Positions 33,862 through 42,112 of a stretch of DNA of 64,000 bases are shown here, in pieces (within the stretch, counting starts at the first letter, position 1; every line of letters starts with the position of its first letter). The notes beneath the pieces were generated by a model. That model saw nothing but the letters and a program-made list of their open reading frames with translations. It did not search any database and was not told where the DNA came from. The stretch covers positions 653,689-717,688 of the forward strand of contig NZ_SLXS01000003.1 of NCBI RefSeq assembly GCF_004340785.1. Direction: 5' to 3'. The DNA is from Tumebacillus sp. BK434. GTDB lineage: Bacteria; Bacillota; Bacilli; Tumebacillales; Tumebacillaceae. A program made the position numbers and the translations under genes.

Positions 33862-34233
33862 CAACATCGCAAAATACGAAAAAGCAACGAAGGAATTGTC
33901 AGTTTCGTTCGTGTTTCAGAGAGCCGGTGGGAGCTGTGAACCGGTACACGGGAAACCAGACGAGCATTCCGGAGCATTTTTTCCGAACACCGCTCGACCT
34001 GTATGCAGGCGGGCAGGCTTAGTAGGGGGAAACGGACGGCCCCGTTATCGGCTTGTTTTAGATCGCAATGGTTGCGGGGGATGCCCTGCGTTGCGACCTG
34101 CTGAGGCAGCCGTGCGCGAGCCGGCTGCGAAGAAGGGTGGAACCGCGAAGGAGTTTTTCAATCCTCTCGTCCCTTTCTGCACATCATAGACACCCGTGTG
34201 TGTATGTGCAGAAAGGGATGAGAGGATTTTTTG
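33862..34233 (+). promoter_or_regulatory. T-box leader, probably serine-specific, with terminator
   Basis: The leader has a stem I apex (AGAGAG, then GCCGGTGG-GAGCTGTGAACCGG), the T-box itself (AGGGTGGAACCGCG at 34134-34147) and a long terminator stem (about 34160-34233: TCCTCTC...GAGAGGA then T6). AGC at 33963-33965, followed by A and the conserved CCGGAGC, is the likely specifier, reading as Ser. Uncharged tRNA-Ser would favour the antiterminator and turn on the downstream aminotransferase and serA. Confidence 0.85.
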
Positions 34234-34271
34234 CGTTTTTAGGCGTGAGTGAAGAGAAGGAGGAGATGAAG

Positions 34272-35438
34272 ATGTTTCAAGAACAAGTGTTGCTGCGCAT
34301 TCCCGGACCGACCCCGCTGCCCCCGCAGGTGGAGCGCGCGATGAACCGCCCGATCACCGGGCACCGCAGCGGAGAGTTTTCCCGACTGTTCGCCGAGACG
34401 GCCGAACGGCTGAAACTGGTGTTCCAAACGCAGCAAGACGTGCTGATCCTCGCCGGCTCCGGCACGGCCGGGCTGGAAGCGGCAGTATGCAATGTCGTCT
34501 CGCCGGGCGACAAAGTGCTGGTGCTGTGCGGAGGCAATTTCGGCGAGCGCTTTGTGAAGATCTGCAAGGCATACGGAGCGAACGTGTTGGAGGTGGAAGC
34601 GAGCTGGGGCGACCCGATCGATCCGGAGCTCGTCGCCGCCACCCTCGCCGAGCACCCCGATGTCAAAGCGGTCTTCGCCACCCACTGTGAGACCTCGACC
34701 GGCGTGCTGCACCCGATCCGCGAGATCGCCCGCCGCGTGCAGGCGACCGCTGCGCTGCTGATCGTCGATGCCGTCTCCTCGCTTGGCGCCGTCGACCTGC
34801 CGATGGACGACTGGGGCTTGGACATCGTCGTGACAGGATCGCAAAAAGCGCTGATGCTGCCGCCGGGCTTGACTTTCCTCGCCTTGAGCGAACGGGCGTG
34901 GGACGTCGTGGCGAACAACCGGACGCCGCGTTTTTACTTCGACCTGCGCGCCTACAAGAAGCAGTTGCAGGCCCGCACGACGCCGTACACCCCGGCCGTC
35001 TCCTTGCTCTACGGGCTGGACGAAGTGCTGAAGCTGATCGAAGCGGAAGGACTGCCGCGCATCTTCGACCGCCACCTGCTCTTGCAAAAGATGACCCGCC
35101 GCGCGGTGCAGGCGCTGGAGCTGCCGTTGTTCACGACAGACGAAGCGGCCTCGCCGACCGTGACGTCGGTCGGCGTGTGCGACTTCGATGTTGAAAAGCT
35201 GCGCCAAGCGCTGCGCACCGCGTTCAACTTGTCGGTCGCAGGCGGCCAGCAGCACCTGAAAGGCCAGATCTTCCGCATCGGCCACATGGGGTACTGCTCG
35301 CCGGCCGATGTGCTGCAAACGATCGCACTGCTGGAGGTCGGGCTGTTCCAGGCTGGCGCACCCGTCGCGCTCGGCAGGGGCGTGCGGGCAGCGCAGGAAG
35401 TGTATCTGACACACAAGGAGGCGGTTACTCATGGTTAA
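34272..35438 (+). CDS. Class V aminotransferase, serine biosynthesis or alanine-glyoxylate type
   Basis: A 388-residue PLP-dependent aminotransferase. PLP Lys is in VVTGSQKALMLPPG; GSGTAGLEAAVCNV and HCETSTGVLHP are typical of the alanine-glyoxylate/serine-pyruvate/phosphoserine group (YhxA/SpuC-like group in Bacilli). Its position between a serine T-box and serA suggests it supplies the transamination step of serine biosynthesis. The best start is ATG at 34272, eight bases after GGAGG; ATG at 34266 is too close. It overlaps serA by eight bases. Confidence 0.87.
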   Translation: MFQEQVLLRIPGPTPLPPQVERAMNRPITGHRSGEFSRLFAETAERLKLVFQTQQDVLILAGSGTAGLEAAVCNVVSPGDKVLVLCGGNFGERFVKICKAYGANVLEVEASWGDPIDPELVAATLAEHPDVKAVFATHCETSTGVLHPIREIARRVQATAALLIVDAVSSLGAVDLPMDDWGLDIVVTGSQKALMLPPGLTFLALSERAWDVVANNRTPRFYFDLRAYKKQLQARTTPYTPAVSLLYGLDEVLKLIEAEGLPRIFDRHLLLQKMTRRAVQALELPLFTTDEAASPTVTSVGVCDFDVEKLRQALRTAFNLSVAGGQQHLKGQIFRIGHMGYCSPADVLQTIALLEVGLFQAGAPVALGRGVRAAQEVYLTHKEAVTHG

Positions 35439-37023
35439 GCATCGCGTATTGGTCAGCGACCCGATCTCGGAGCAAGGTCTGGCCGCCTTGCTGGAAGCGC
35501 CGGAAGTGGAGGTGGACATTCGCACCGACCTGACGCCCGAGGGGCTGCTCGAAGTGATCGGCGGCTATGACGCGCTGCTCGTCCGCTCGCAAACGCAAGT
35601 GACGGCCGAAGTGCTGCAGGCCGGAGTCAACCTCCGAGCCATCGGGCGGGCCGGGGTCGGCGTCGACAACATCGACGTGGCCGCCGCGACCCGGCAAGGC
35701 GTGATCGTGATCAACGCACCGGACGGGAACACGATCTCCACCTGCGAGCACACTTTCGCCATGCTGCTCGCCATGGCGCGCAAGATCCCGCAGGCGCACG
35801 GCAAGCTGAAAGGCGGTGCGTGGGACCGCAAATCATTTGTCGGCGTGGAGCTTAGCGGCAAGACGCTCGGCATCTTGGGCTTTGGCCGCATCGGGACGGA
35901 AGTGGCCAAGCGGGCCTTGGCGTTCAACATGCGGGTGCTGGCGTTCGACCCGTTTTTAACCCGCGAGCGCGCGGAGAAAGTCGGCGTGGTGATGGCGTCG
36001 GTGGACGAGGTCGTCGCAGCGGCAGATTTCATCACCGTGCATACGCCCTTGATCAAAGAGACGAAACACCTGCTCTCCCGCGACCAGTTCGCCCGGATGA
36101 AGCCGGGCGTGCGCATCCTCAACTGCGCCCGCGGCGGCATCATCGACGAAGCGGCGCTGATCGAAGCGTTACAGCGCGGCAAGGTGGCAGGCGCCGCCCT
36201 GGACGTTTTTGAAACGGAGCCGGCGACTTTGGAGAACCCGCTGCTCTCGTTTGAGAACGTCGTGGTCGCGCCGCATCTGGGCGCTTCGACCGAAGAGGCG
36301 CAGATCAACGTGGCGATCGACGTCGGGCGGGAACTGCTCCAGTTGCTCCGGGACCGTCCGTTCAAAAATGCGGTCAACCTGCCGTCCTTGTCGGACGAAG
36401 CGATGCGCACGATCTCGCCGTATCTTGAGCTGGCGGAGAAAGCGGGCCGTCTGGCGGCGGCGCTGGCGGAAGGGCCGGTGCAGAAGATCGAGATGACCTA
36501 CGCGGGCAAGCTGGCCGACAAGCAGACCGACCCGCTGACCCGTTCGATTCTGAAAGGGCTGCTCGGGTACCACCACGGAGAGGAAGTCAACTACGTCAAC
36601 GCGCCGTATCTGGCCGAGCAGCACCGCATTCGGCTGACCGAGACCAAGACGACGCGCCATGATCTCTACGCCGACCTGCTGCAGGTGACGGTGCAGACCG
36701 ACCAAGGCGACGTGACGATCGCAGGCACTTTGATCGCCGACCTCGGCCCGCGCATCGTGCAGATCAACGATTTCAAAGTCGACCTCGCCCCGGAAGGCAC
36801 GCTCCTGATGACCGAGCACCTCGACCAGCCCGGCATGATCGGCAAAGTCGGCACCCTGCTCGGCCGCGCCGACATCAACATCGCTGCCATGCAAGTCGCC
36901 CGCCGCTCACAGGGTGGAATGGCGCTGATGATTCTGGCGGTGGATAAGATGTTAGATGCGGAGACGTTTGAGGCGATCCAGTATGTCAACGGGATTCGGA
37001 GAGTACGGGAAGTGACGGTGTGA
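35431..37023 (+). CDS. serA: D-3-phosphoglycerate dehydrogenase
   Basis: A 530-residue NAD-dependent dehydrogenase for the first step of serine synthesis from 3-phosphoglycerate. The Rossmann motif is LGILGFGRIGTEVAKRALAF; catalytic Arg, Glu and His lie in NCARGGIIDE, DVFETEPA and APHLGASTEEAQ. An intervening domain (about 320-450) precedes a C-terminal ACT domain (TEHLDQPGMIGKVGTLLG) that probably binds serine. It starts inside the end of the aminotransferase gene after CACAAGGAGG, so translation is coupled. Confidence 0.96.
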   Translation: MVKHRVLVSDPISEQGLAALLEAPEVEVDIRTDLTPEGLLEVIGGYDALLVRSQTQVTAEVLQAGVNLRAIGRAGVGVDNIDVAAATRQGVIVINAPDGNTISTCEHTFAMLLAMARKIPQAHGKLKGGAWDRKSFVGVELSGKTLGILGFGRIGTEVAKRALAFNMRVLAFDPFLTRERAEKVGVVMASVDEVVAAADFITVHTPLIKETKHLLSRDQFARMKPGVRILNCARGGIIDEAALIEALQRGKVAGAALDVFETEPATLENPLLSFENVVVAPHLGASTEEAQINVAIDVGRELLQLLRDRPFKNAVNLPSLSDEAMRTISPYLELAEKAGRLAAALAEGPVQKIEMTYAGKLADKQTDPLTRSILKGLLGYHHGEEVNYVNAPYLAEQHRIRLTETKTTRHDLYADLLQVTVQTDQGDVTIAGTLIADLGPRIVQINDFKVDLAPEGTLLMTEHLDQPGMIGKVGTLLGRADINIAAMQVARRSQGGMALMILAVDKMLDAETFEAIQYVNGIRRVREVTV

Positions 37024-37048
37024 GCTGATTTTCCGTTTTGGTAAGAAA

Positions 37049-37072
37049 GAACCCCGCCTCTCGGCGGGGTTT
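37049..37072 (+). terminator. Terminator of the serine operon
   Basis: ACCCCGCC/GGCGGGGT stem followed by TT-CG-T. The tail is T-poor but the stem is strong. Confidence 0.7.
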
Positions 37073-37089
37073 CGTATTTCGACTCTCCA

Positions 37090-37902
37090 TTATTTCGCTC
37101 GCCAGTCTGCCTTCTTAATAATCAGCACCGTAAACACCAGCGCATACCCTGACAAGATCAGCAGTTGCCAGCCCACCGTCGCATCGTACCCGGTCAAGAG
37201 CAGAGTGCGGGCGGCTTCCGCGATGTACGTGGTCGGAAAGACATACGCGATGTTTTGCAGCGCACCCGGCAGTTGCTCCATCGTCACCATGACCGGGGAG
37301 AGGAAGGAGAGGAACATCATCAGCACTTGGCTGATCATGTTGGTCAGCTGCTGGTTCTTGCTCCAGAATCCGATCACCGTGCCGAATGCGGAACAGACAT
37401 ACGTCGCCAGGAAAAACAGCGGCAAGAGCCACCAGCTGTACTGGAAGTCTACCTGAAATGCCAGCTTGCCGATCAGCGTCATCACGACCAGTGACGGCAC
37501 GGTGTTCAACAGTCCGCGGAATAAGACGGCGGTGACAAAAGACAATTTGTGCAATGGAAGTGAGAGATAGTAGGTAAAATGCCCCTGCTCCTTCTGCCAG
37601 GAGATGCTTTGCGACATCATGTTCACGCCCGACACGATCACCCCGAAGATCATGTTGCCCGCGATCGTCTGCACGATGTAGGCCGGGGTGGGATTGGGAT
37701 TCAAGAATTTCATAAACAGCAGGGTCGTCATCGGGAACATGCTGGCCAGCAGCACCACCCAGACCCAGTTTTCACGGAGTTGGAGCAGTTGCATCCAGCA
37801 GAGCGTCGCCAGTTCGCTGACTTTGCGCTTCCAGAGCGGGATGCCTTCGCTCTTGAGAATCGATTGCGGCATCGGGGCCGCTCCCATAGCTGTTGCTTTC
37901 AT
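37090..37902 (-). CDS. ABC-2 type transporter permease
   Basis: A 270-residue ABC-2 permease with about six helices. It lies one base downstream of the ATPase gene and forms an exporter with it. An ATG at 37902 is preceded by GGAAGG at a slightly long distance. The layout resembles NatB/YhfP-like multidrug or antibiotic exporters; the substrate is unknown. Confidence 0.85.
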   Translation of the reverse strand: MKATAMGAAPMPQSILKSEGIPLWKRKVSELATLCWMQLLQLRENWVWVVLLASMFPMTTLLFMKFLNPNPTPAYIVQTIAGNMIFGVIVSGVNMMSQSISWQKEQGHFTYYLSLPLHKLSFVTAVLFRGLLNTVPSLVVMTLIGKLAFQVDFQYSWWLLPLFFLATYVCSAFGTVIGFWSKNQQLTNMISQVLMMFLSFLSPVMVTMEQLPGALQNIAYVFPTTYIAEAARTLLLTGYDATVGWQLLILSGYALVFTVLIIKKADWRAK

Positions 37903-37903
37903 C

Positions 37904-38842
37904 TTAGATCGAACCTTCCTTTCCACCCAGCTTGAAATACACGTCTTCGAGGCTCGGCGGCACCACGCGGTACTCTTCACAGCCTGCGCCCGCCTGACTG
38001 ACGACCGTTTGCAGCGCTTCGCCAGCCTGCCCTTCTTCCATAAAGAGGCGGATCTTGTTCGCAGCCGGGCGCTGCAAGGTGCCGAAGCTTTGCAGCAGCC
38101 GTTCCAGCCGCTCCCCTTCTTCTGGCAACACGGTCAGCTCCAGCCGCAGCCGGCTGTCCACCTGCTGCTTCAGCTTGCCGACCGAGTCGTAGGCGAGCAG
38201 CCGGCCGTGGTCGATCACCGCGACTTTGTCGACGACTTGCTCCGCTTCCAGCACGTTGTGCGTGACGAGCAGGATCGTCGTGCCCGCTTGGCGGTTGCGC
38301 TCCGCCAAGGTGTCCCAGAGCTGGCGGCGGCGCTCCGGGTCGAGCTCGTTGGTCGGCTCGTCGAGGATCAGCACCGGCAGCTCGCCGATCAGCACGGTGG
38401 CGAACCCGACCATGCGCTGCTGCCCGCCCGACATTTTGCGAATCTCGCGCTTGCGGACTTCGCCGAGGTTCAGCAGCTCGATCAGGCGGTCGCTCGCCTG
38501 CTTCGCCGCCGCCCGCGACATGCCGCGCAGACGGCCCGTGCAGTAGATCGCTTCATACCCGGTCAAAGCGTCAAGCGCCGCCGGACGCTGGTCGTAATAC
38601 CCGACATACTGCGGGATCAGGTCGGAGCGCTTGATCACGTCCGCCCCGAACAGCCGGATCTCCCCCGACGTCGGCTTCACATGGCCGACCATCTGCTTGA
38701 TCAGCGTCGATTTGCCGGCCCCGTTTGGCCCCAGCACGCCGACCACTTCGCCTTGTCGGATCGTGAGCGAGATGTTGTCATTTGCCTTTTTCTGATTCTC
38801 ATAGATTTTGGTCAGTCCGTTCACTTCGTACACCGTGTTCAT
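37904..38842 (-). CDS. ABC transporter ATP-binding protein
   Basis: A 312-residue ABC ATPase. Walker A is GPNGAGKSTLIKQM, the signature MSGGQQRMVGFA, Walker B VLILDEPTNELD with catalytic Glu, and the H-loop VTHN. A C-terminal extension of about 80 residues is typical of DrrA/CcmA-like drug-exporter ATPases. ATG at 38842 follows GGAGGGAG. Confidence 0.93.
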   Translation of the reverse strand: MNTVYEVNGLTKIYENQKKANDNISLTIRQGEVVGVLGPNGAGKSTLIKQMVGHVKPTSGEIRLFGADVIKRSDLIPQYVGYYDQRPAALDALTGYEAIYCTGRLRGMSRAAAKQASDRLIELLNLGEVRKREIRKMSGGQQRMVGFATVLIGELPVLILDEPTNELDPERRRQLWDTLAERNRQAGTTILLVTHNVLEAEQVVDKVAVIDHGRLLAYDSVGKLKQQVDSRLRLELTVLPEEGERLERLLQSFGTLQRPAANKIRLFMEEGQAGEALQTVVSQAGAGCEEYRVVPPSLEDVYFKLGGKEGSI

Positions 38843-38918
38843 GCGCTGTCTCCCTCCACAACTTGTTGATTTCATTGTAGGGAAAATCATCCAAACACGC
38901 GCCGCCCCATAGTCGGGA

Positions 38919-38947
38919 TGCCGCTCCGTCCCGAGACGGAGCGGCAG
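38919..38947. repeat. Strong inverted repeat in a divergent promoter region
   Basis: GCCGCTCCGTC and GACGGAGCGGC form a perfect 11-bp stem with a four-base loop, in the gap between the ABC exporter and the DUF1284-CHY gene. No T-run follows on either strand, so it is not an ordinary terminator. Confidence 0.6.
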
Positions 38948-39022
38948 CTAAGACCCTCCTCAGAAAACGGAGCATGTGCTATAGTAGGAAGACTTTGAAG
39001 GATCTGCAAAAGGAGATGCGAC

Positions 39023-39754
39023 ATGAGGATCTCATTGCGAGGACATCATCTGCTCTGTCTGCTCGGCTACCGGGGGATGGGGTATTCGGACGACTATGTG
39101 GACAACATGACCCGGGTCTATCGGCAACTGCTCGACGACCCCAAGACGCCGTGCCAGATCATCAGCGGCAAGGACATGCTCTGCGCCTGCTTTCCGGCGG
39201 ACGGAGAGTACCACTGCGAGGATCAAAATGTGGCCGAGCGCGACGCGCTGATCCTGCAGCGGCTCGGGCTGAAGGCCGGGGACGTGGTGACGTGGGAGGA
39301 GATCTTGTCGCGGGTGGCCCGTTCGCTGCAGCCGGACGATCTGCTGGAGATCTGCTCGACCTGCCCGTGGCTGCCCTACGGAGTCTGTCAGGAAGGCATC
39401 GGCAACATTGTCGCCGGCGAACCGCTGCCCGACGTGCGCCCCCGCGTGTACGGGGTGGAGGTCGATGCACAGACGCGGTGCAGGCATTACCGCTCCGAGG
39501 TGGACATCATCGCGCTGAAGTTCGGATGCTGCGAGCGCTATTATCCCTGCTATGAGTGCCATCAGGAGGTGGCGGATCATCCGCCACAGCCTTGGCCCCG
39601 CGCGCGGTTCGACGAACCGGCCGTGCTGTGCGGCGCCTGCGGAACGGAGCTGACGGTGCAGGCGTACCAAGACTGCGCTTCCCAATGCCCGGCTTGCGGC
39701 GCGTCGTTCAATCCGGGCTGTCAGTTGCACCACCATCTGTATTTTGAGACATGA
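39023..39754 (+). CDS. DUF1284 domain fused to a CHY-type zinc finger
   Basis: This 243-residue protein joins two families. Residues 1-135 form a DUF1284 domain (ISLRGHHLLCLLGYRGMGYS, with further conserved Cys at 44, 54, 56, 65, 111, 114 and 122). Residues 150-243 form a CHY zinc finger: CRHYRSEVDIIALKFGCC, then YYPCYECHQEVADH, CGACGTEL, CPACGASFNPGC and HHHLYF. CHY domains bind three zinc ions. The combined protein may be a redox- or metal-related accessory; function unknown. ATG follows AGGAGATGCGAC. Confidence 0.85.
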   Translation: MRISLRGHHLLCLLGYRGMGYSDDYVDNMTRVYRQLLDDPKTPCQIISGKDMLCACFPADGEYHCEDQNVAERDALILQRLGLKAGDVVTWEEILSRVARSLQPDDLLEICSTCPWLPYGVCQEGIGNIVAGEPLPDVRPRVYGVEVDAQTRCRHYRSEVDIIALKFGCCERYYPCYECHQEVADHPPQPWPRARFDEPAVLCGACGTELTVQAYQDCASQCPACGASFNPGCQLHHHLYFET

Positions 39755-39755
39755 G

Positions 39756-39789
39756 AAAAAGGCCATCCTGCGCCGAGGATGGCCTTTTT
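39756..39789. terminator. Bidirectional terminator
   Basis: AAAAAGGCCATCC/GGATGGCCTTTTT stem between converging genes. Confidence 0.9.
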
Positions 39790-39798
39790 CGATTCCGG

Positions 39799-40635
39799 TT
39801 ATTTGAGCAGCGCCAGATCGAATTCCGGTACCAGACCCTCTTGCGCCGCACGGGACAGCAGGACGGTGACCGCTTCATAGCCTTTGTCGCCAAGATCGCG
39901 GGTGAACTCGTTGACGTAGAGGCCGATGTGCTGTCGGGCCACGTCGGGCGACATCTCCTGCGCGTGGCACATCACGTAGTCTCGGGACGCTTCCGGGTGT
40001 GCCCAGGCGTATTCGACCGACGCGCGCGCCCAGCCGGCGATCGCTTCCAGATCGAGCGAGCGCTTGGCGATGATCGCGCCGAGCGGGATCGGCAGGCCGG
40101 TGTCGCCTTCCCACCAGTTGCCCATGTCGGCGAGCAGGGTCAGACCATAATTTTGATAGGTAAACCGCGCTTCGTGAATGACGAGGCCGGCGTCGATTTG
40201 GCCGTCTCGTACTGCCGGCATGATCTCATGGAACGGCATGACGACGATCTCGCCAACGCCGCCCGGCACGTTTTGCGCCGCCCAGAGGCGGAACAGCAGG
40301 TAGGCGGTGGAGCGCTCGCTCGGCACCGCCACTTTTTTGCCGGTCAAAGCGGCCGGGTTGCCTGCCGCCGCTGCGTTCGCCGTCAGCACGAGCGGGCCGC
40401 AACCGCGGCCCAACGCGCCGCCGCAAGGGAGCAAAGCGTAGTCTTGCAGCACCCATGGCAGGGCTGCGTAGGAAATCTTCAGCACTTCCGGCCCTTCGCC
40501 ACTGGCAGCGAGACCGTTGGTGATGTCGATGTCGGCGTACATCACGTCCAGCTCAGGGGCTCCTTCGATTAATCCATGCGCCCAGGCGTGGAATACAAAC
40601 GTGTCGTTCGGACACGGAGAGTAAGCGATTTTCAT
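39799..40635 (-). CDS. mqnD: 1,4-dihydroxy-6-naphthoate synthase
   Basis: Enzyme of the futalosine route to menaquinone, converting cyclic dehypoxanthinyl futalosine to 1,4-dihydroxy-6-naphthoate. The N terminus KIAYSPCPNDTFVFHAWAHG is the MqnD signature; a periplasmic-binding-protein-like fold follows with HEIMPAVRDGQIDAGLVIHE. 278 residues. It starts directly after the mqnB stop. Presence of mqnB and mqnD implies the organism makes menaquinone by futalosine rather than the MenFDHCEBA pathway. Confidence 0.93.
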   Translation of the reverse strand: MKIAYSPCPNDTFVFHAWAHGLIEGAPELDVMYADIDITNGLAASGEGPEVLKISYAALPWVLQDYALLPCGGALGRGCGPLVLTANAAAAGNPAALTGKKVAVPSERSTAYLLFRLWAAQNVPGGVGEIVVMPFHEIMPAVRDGQIDAGLVIHEARFTYQNYGLTLLADMGNWWEGDTGLPIPLGAIIAKRSLDLEAIAGWARASVEYAWAHPEASRDYVMCHAQEMSPDVARQHIGLYVNEFTRDLGDKGYEAVTVLLSRAAQEGLVPEFDLALLK

Positions 40636-41292
40636 TTACAGCACCTCCACCAAAACTGCGCCTGCCGCTTGCAGGGCATCAAAAGCATCTTTCATCCGCC
40701 ATGCCGCCCGGTCGCGCGGACCGACAGCGTTGGAGATCGCACGAATTTCCAAAACGGGCAGCCCCGCATCCTGTGCGGCAAACGCCACCCCGTAGCCTTC
40801 CATCGCTTCTGCCGCCGCGCCCGGCACGCGTGCGGCCAGTCTCTGCGCGGTCTCGGCCGTCCCGGTCACCGTTGCCAAAGTTAACACCGGCCCGGAGGTC
40901 GCGGTCAGCCCGGCCGCTTGCAGTGCTGCCGTGACTTGGGCAGCCCGTTTTGCGTCAGCCTCCACGCGAGAAGCGCCAAAGCCCAGCTCGTCCACGCTGG
41001 CGAACCCTTCTCCCGTCTCCGCGCCCAGATCGGCGGCGAGGATCTCTGTCGCCACGACGAGCGACCCGACCGGCGCCCGCTCCACAAAGCCGCCGCCGAT
41101 CCCTGCGCTGATCACCAGCCCGTAGTCCCCGGCAGCAATCGCCTTCGCGGTCCTGACCCCGGCCGCCACCGGCCCGACGCCGCCAACCTGCACGTCAAAC
41201 CGTTCCGAGCTGCCAATCCCCCGCAAGATCGCGTCCCGTTCCGCTTCGACCGCGGTGATGACCAGCACGCGTTTTGTCTGATCTTGATTCAT
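40636..41292 (-). CDS. mqnB: Futalosine hydrolase
   Basis: A 218-residue nucleosidase of the MTA/SAH phosphorylase fold that splits futalosine to dehypoxanthinyl futalosine and hypoxanthine. VVISAGIGGGFVERAPVGSLV and the C-terminal EAMEGYGVAFAAQDAGLPVLEIRAISN match nucleoside phosphorylase signature regions. Its stop abuts the mqnD start. ATG follows AAGGTGAAG. Confidence 0.9.
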   Translation of the reverse strand: MNQDQTKRVLVITAVEAERDAILRGIGSSERFDVQVGGVGPVAAGVRTAKAIAAGDYGLVISAGIGGGFVERAPVGSLVVATEILAADLGAETGEGFASVDELGFGASRVEADAKRAAQVTAALQAAGLTATSGPVLTLATVTGTAETAQRLAARVPGAAAEAMEGYGVAFAAQDAGLPVLEIRAISNAVGPRDRAAWRMKDAFDALQAAGAVLVEVL

Positions 41293-41616
41293 TTCTTCAC
41301 CTTCATCCCGTATGTATCCCTTTTATTGTAGCGAACCAGTCGCTGTTTCTCAATTTGCTTCCTCGCGTTGCAGGCAAAATGACGGACATAAAAATAGACC
41401 TGCCATTCTACTAGTCCCCGTAAAAACTCCACTTCGCTTTTGTTTATACTAATATTGCTAATAGAGCGTTGTTGCATAAGGTGGTCCCCGTTAAGTACCC
41501 TGCTGTTAAACAACACTTTGATTGCCTTCCGTAACACAGTACGCCATCCTTTTTAACATTTGCCTCTTTTCTTCTTATTTTATAACAAAAGACTCACACA
41601 CCGCGTTCTTCTATGA
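41293..41616. other. AT-rich intergenic region before toxin locus 2
   Basis: An AT-rich stretch of about 320 bases between mqnB and toxin locus 2. An 82-codon reading frame on the minus strand (41289-41537) lacks a convincing ribosome site and overlaps mqnB. Nothing else recognisable. Confidence 0.5.
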
Positions 41617-41694
41617 TAGAATACAACCAACACAATTGAATAATCTCCTCAAGGGCGGTCGGCTCATCCCCTGTGGAAAGGGGGTGAGAAGAGT

Positions 41695-41811
41695 ATGACG
41701 GAATTCCAGACGCTCACTGTGATGATTGCATTCGGTTCGTTGATTGTCGCGATCATTTTCGGTTTGCTTTCTGTGACCATCAGCATACTAAACCTGATAA
41801 AAAAGAAATAG
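41695..41811 (+). CDS. Putative holin-like type I toxin, copy 2
   Basis: A 38-residue peptide beginning MTEFQTLTVMIAFGSLIVAI, with one long hydrophobic helix and a NLIKKK end. The second member of the toxin family at 19.2 kb; only the general layout and a few residues are shared, but the flanking RNA elements are nearly identical. Confidence 0.8.
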   Translation: MTEFQTLTVMIAFGSLIVAIIFGLLSVTISILNLIKKK

Positions 41812-41891
41812 ACCTCCCTTGAGCTTGACGGCATGGAGGTCTATTTCTCAACATAAGAGCCGACACCCGTTTGGGGTATCAGTTGTGTAAC

Positions 41892-41926
41892 GACCGTAGG
41901 TGTGTCCAGCACCTATGGTCTTTTTT
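41892..41926 (+). terminator. Terminator of toxin locus 2
   Basis: GACCGTAGGTG/CACCTATGGTC stem with T6, the same stem as in locus 1. Confidence 0.88.
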
Positions 41927-42076
41927 AGTTTATGCAAGTTCTATAGGACAATTCTAACATATACAGGAGCGCAACTTCAACTTTTAGAACATGAGCTGTT
42001 CGAGAGAGTTATTCGATACGCCGCTGCCACCTAGATCTACTCCCACACTGTCCCTGCCTAGATATGCAGACACAAC

Positions 42077-42112
42077 AAAAAGGTACTGTCCGCCTCATTC
42101 GCGGTCAGCACC
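42077..42112 (-). terminator. Terminator of the GNAT gene
   Basis: GGTGCTGACCGC pairs with GCGGACAGTACC (one mismatch, one wobble), followed by T5 on the minus strand; it overlaps the stop codon. Confidence 0.7.

Larger units (their letters stand above)
41617..41926 (+). ncRNA. Structured mRNA of holin-like toxin locus 2 (type I toxin-antitoxin-like)
   Basis: Same architecture as locus 1. The -10 TAGAAT (41617-41622) is in TGATAGAATACAACCAACAC, identical to locus 1. The SD hairpin is CTCATCCCC (41663-41671) with GGGGGTGAG (41680-41688). A 12-bp stem spans the toxin stop (41806-41817/41835-41846). GTCGGCTC (41658-41665) complements GAGCCGAC (41857-41864), ACACAATTGA (41630-41639) complements TCAGTTGTGT (41879-41888), and the terminator lies at 41892-41926. 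Helix sequences that differ from locus 1 keep their pairing. Confidence 0.7.

Noticed and set aside
41289-41537. 82-codon minus-strand frame before toxin locus 2
   Set aside because: Overlaps the mqnB start, AT-rich, no ribosome site, no recognised family.
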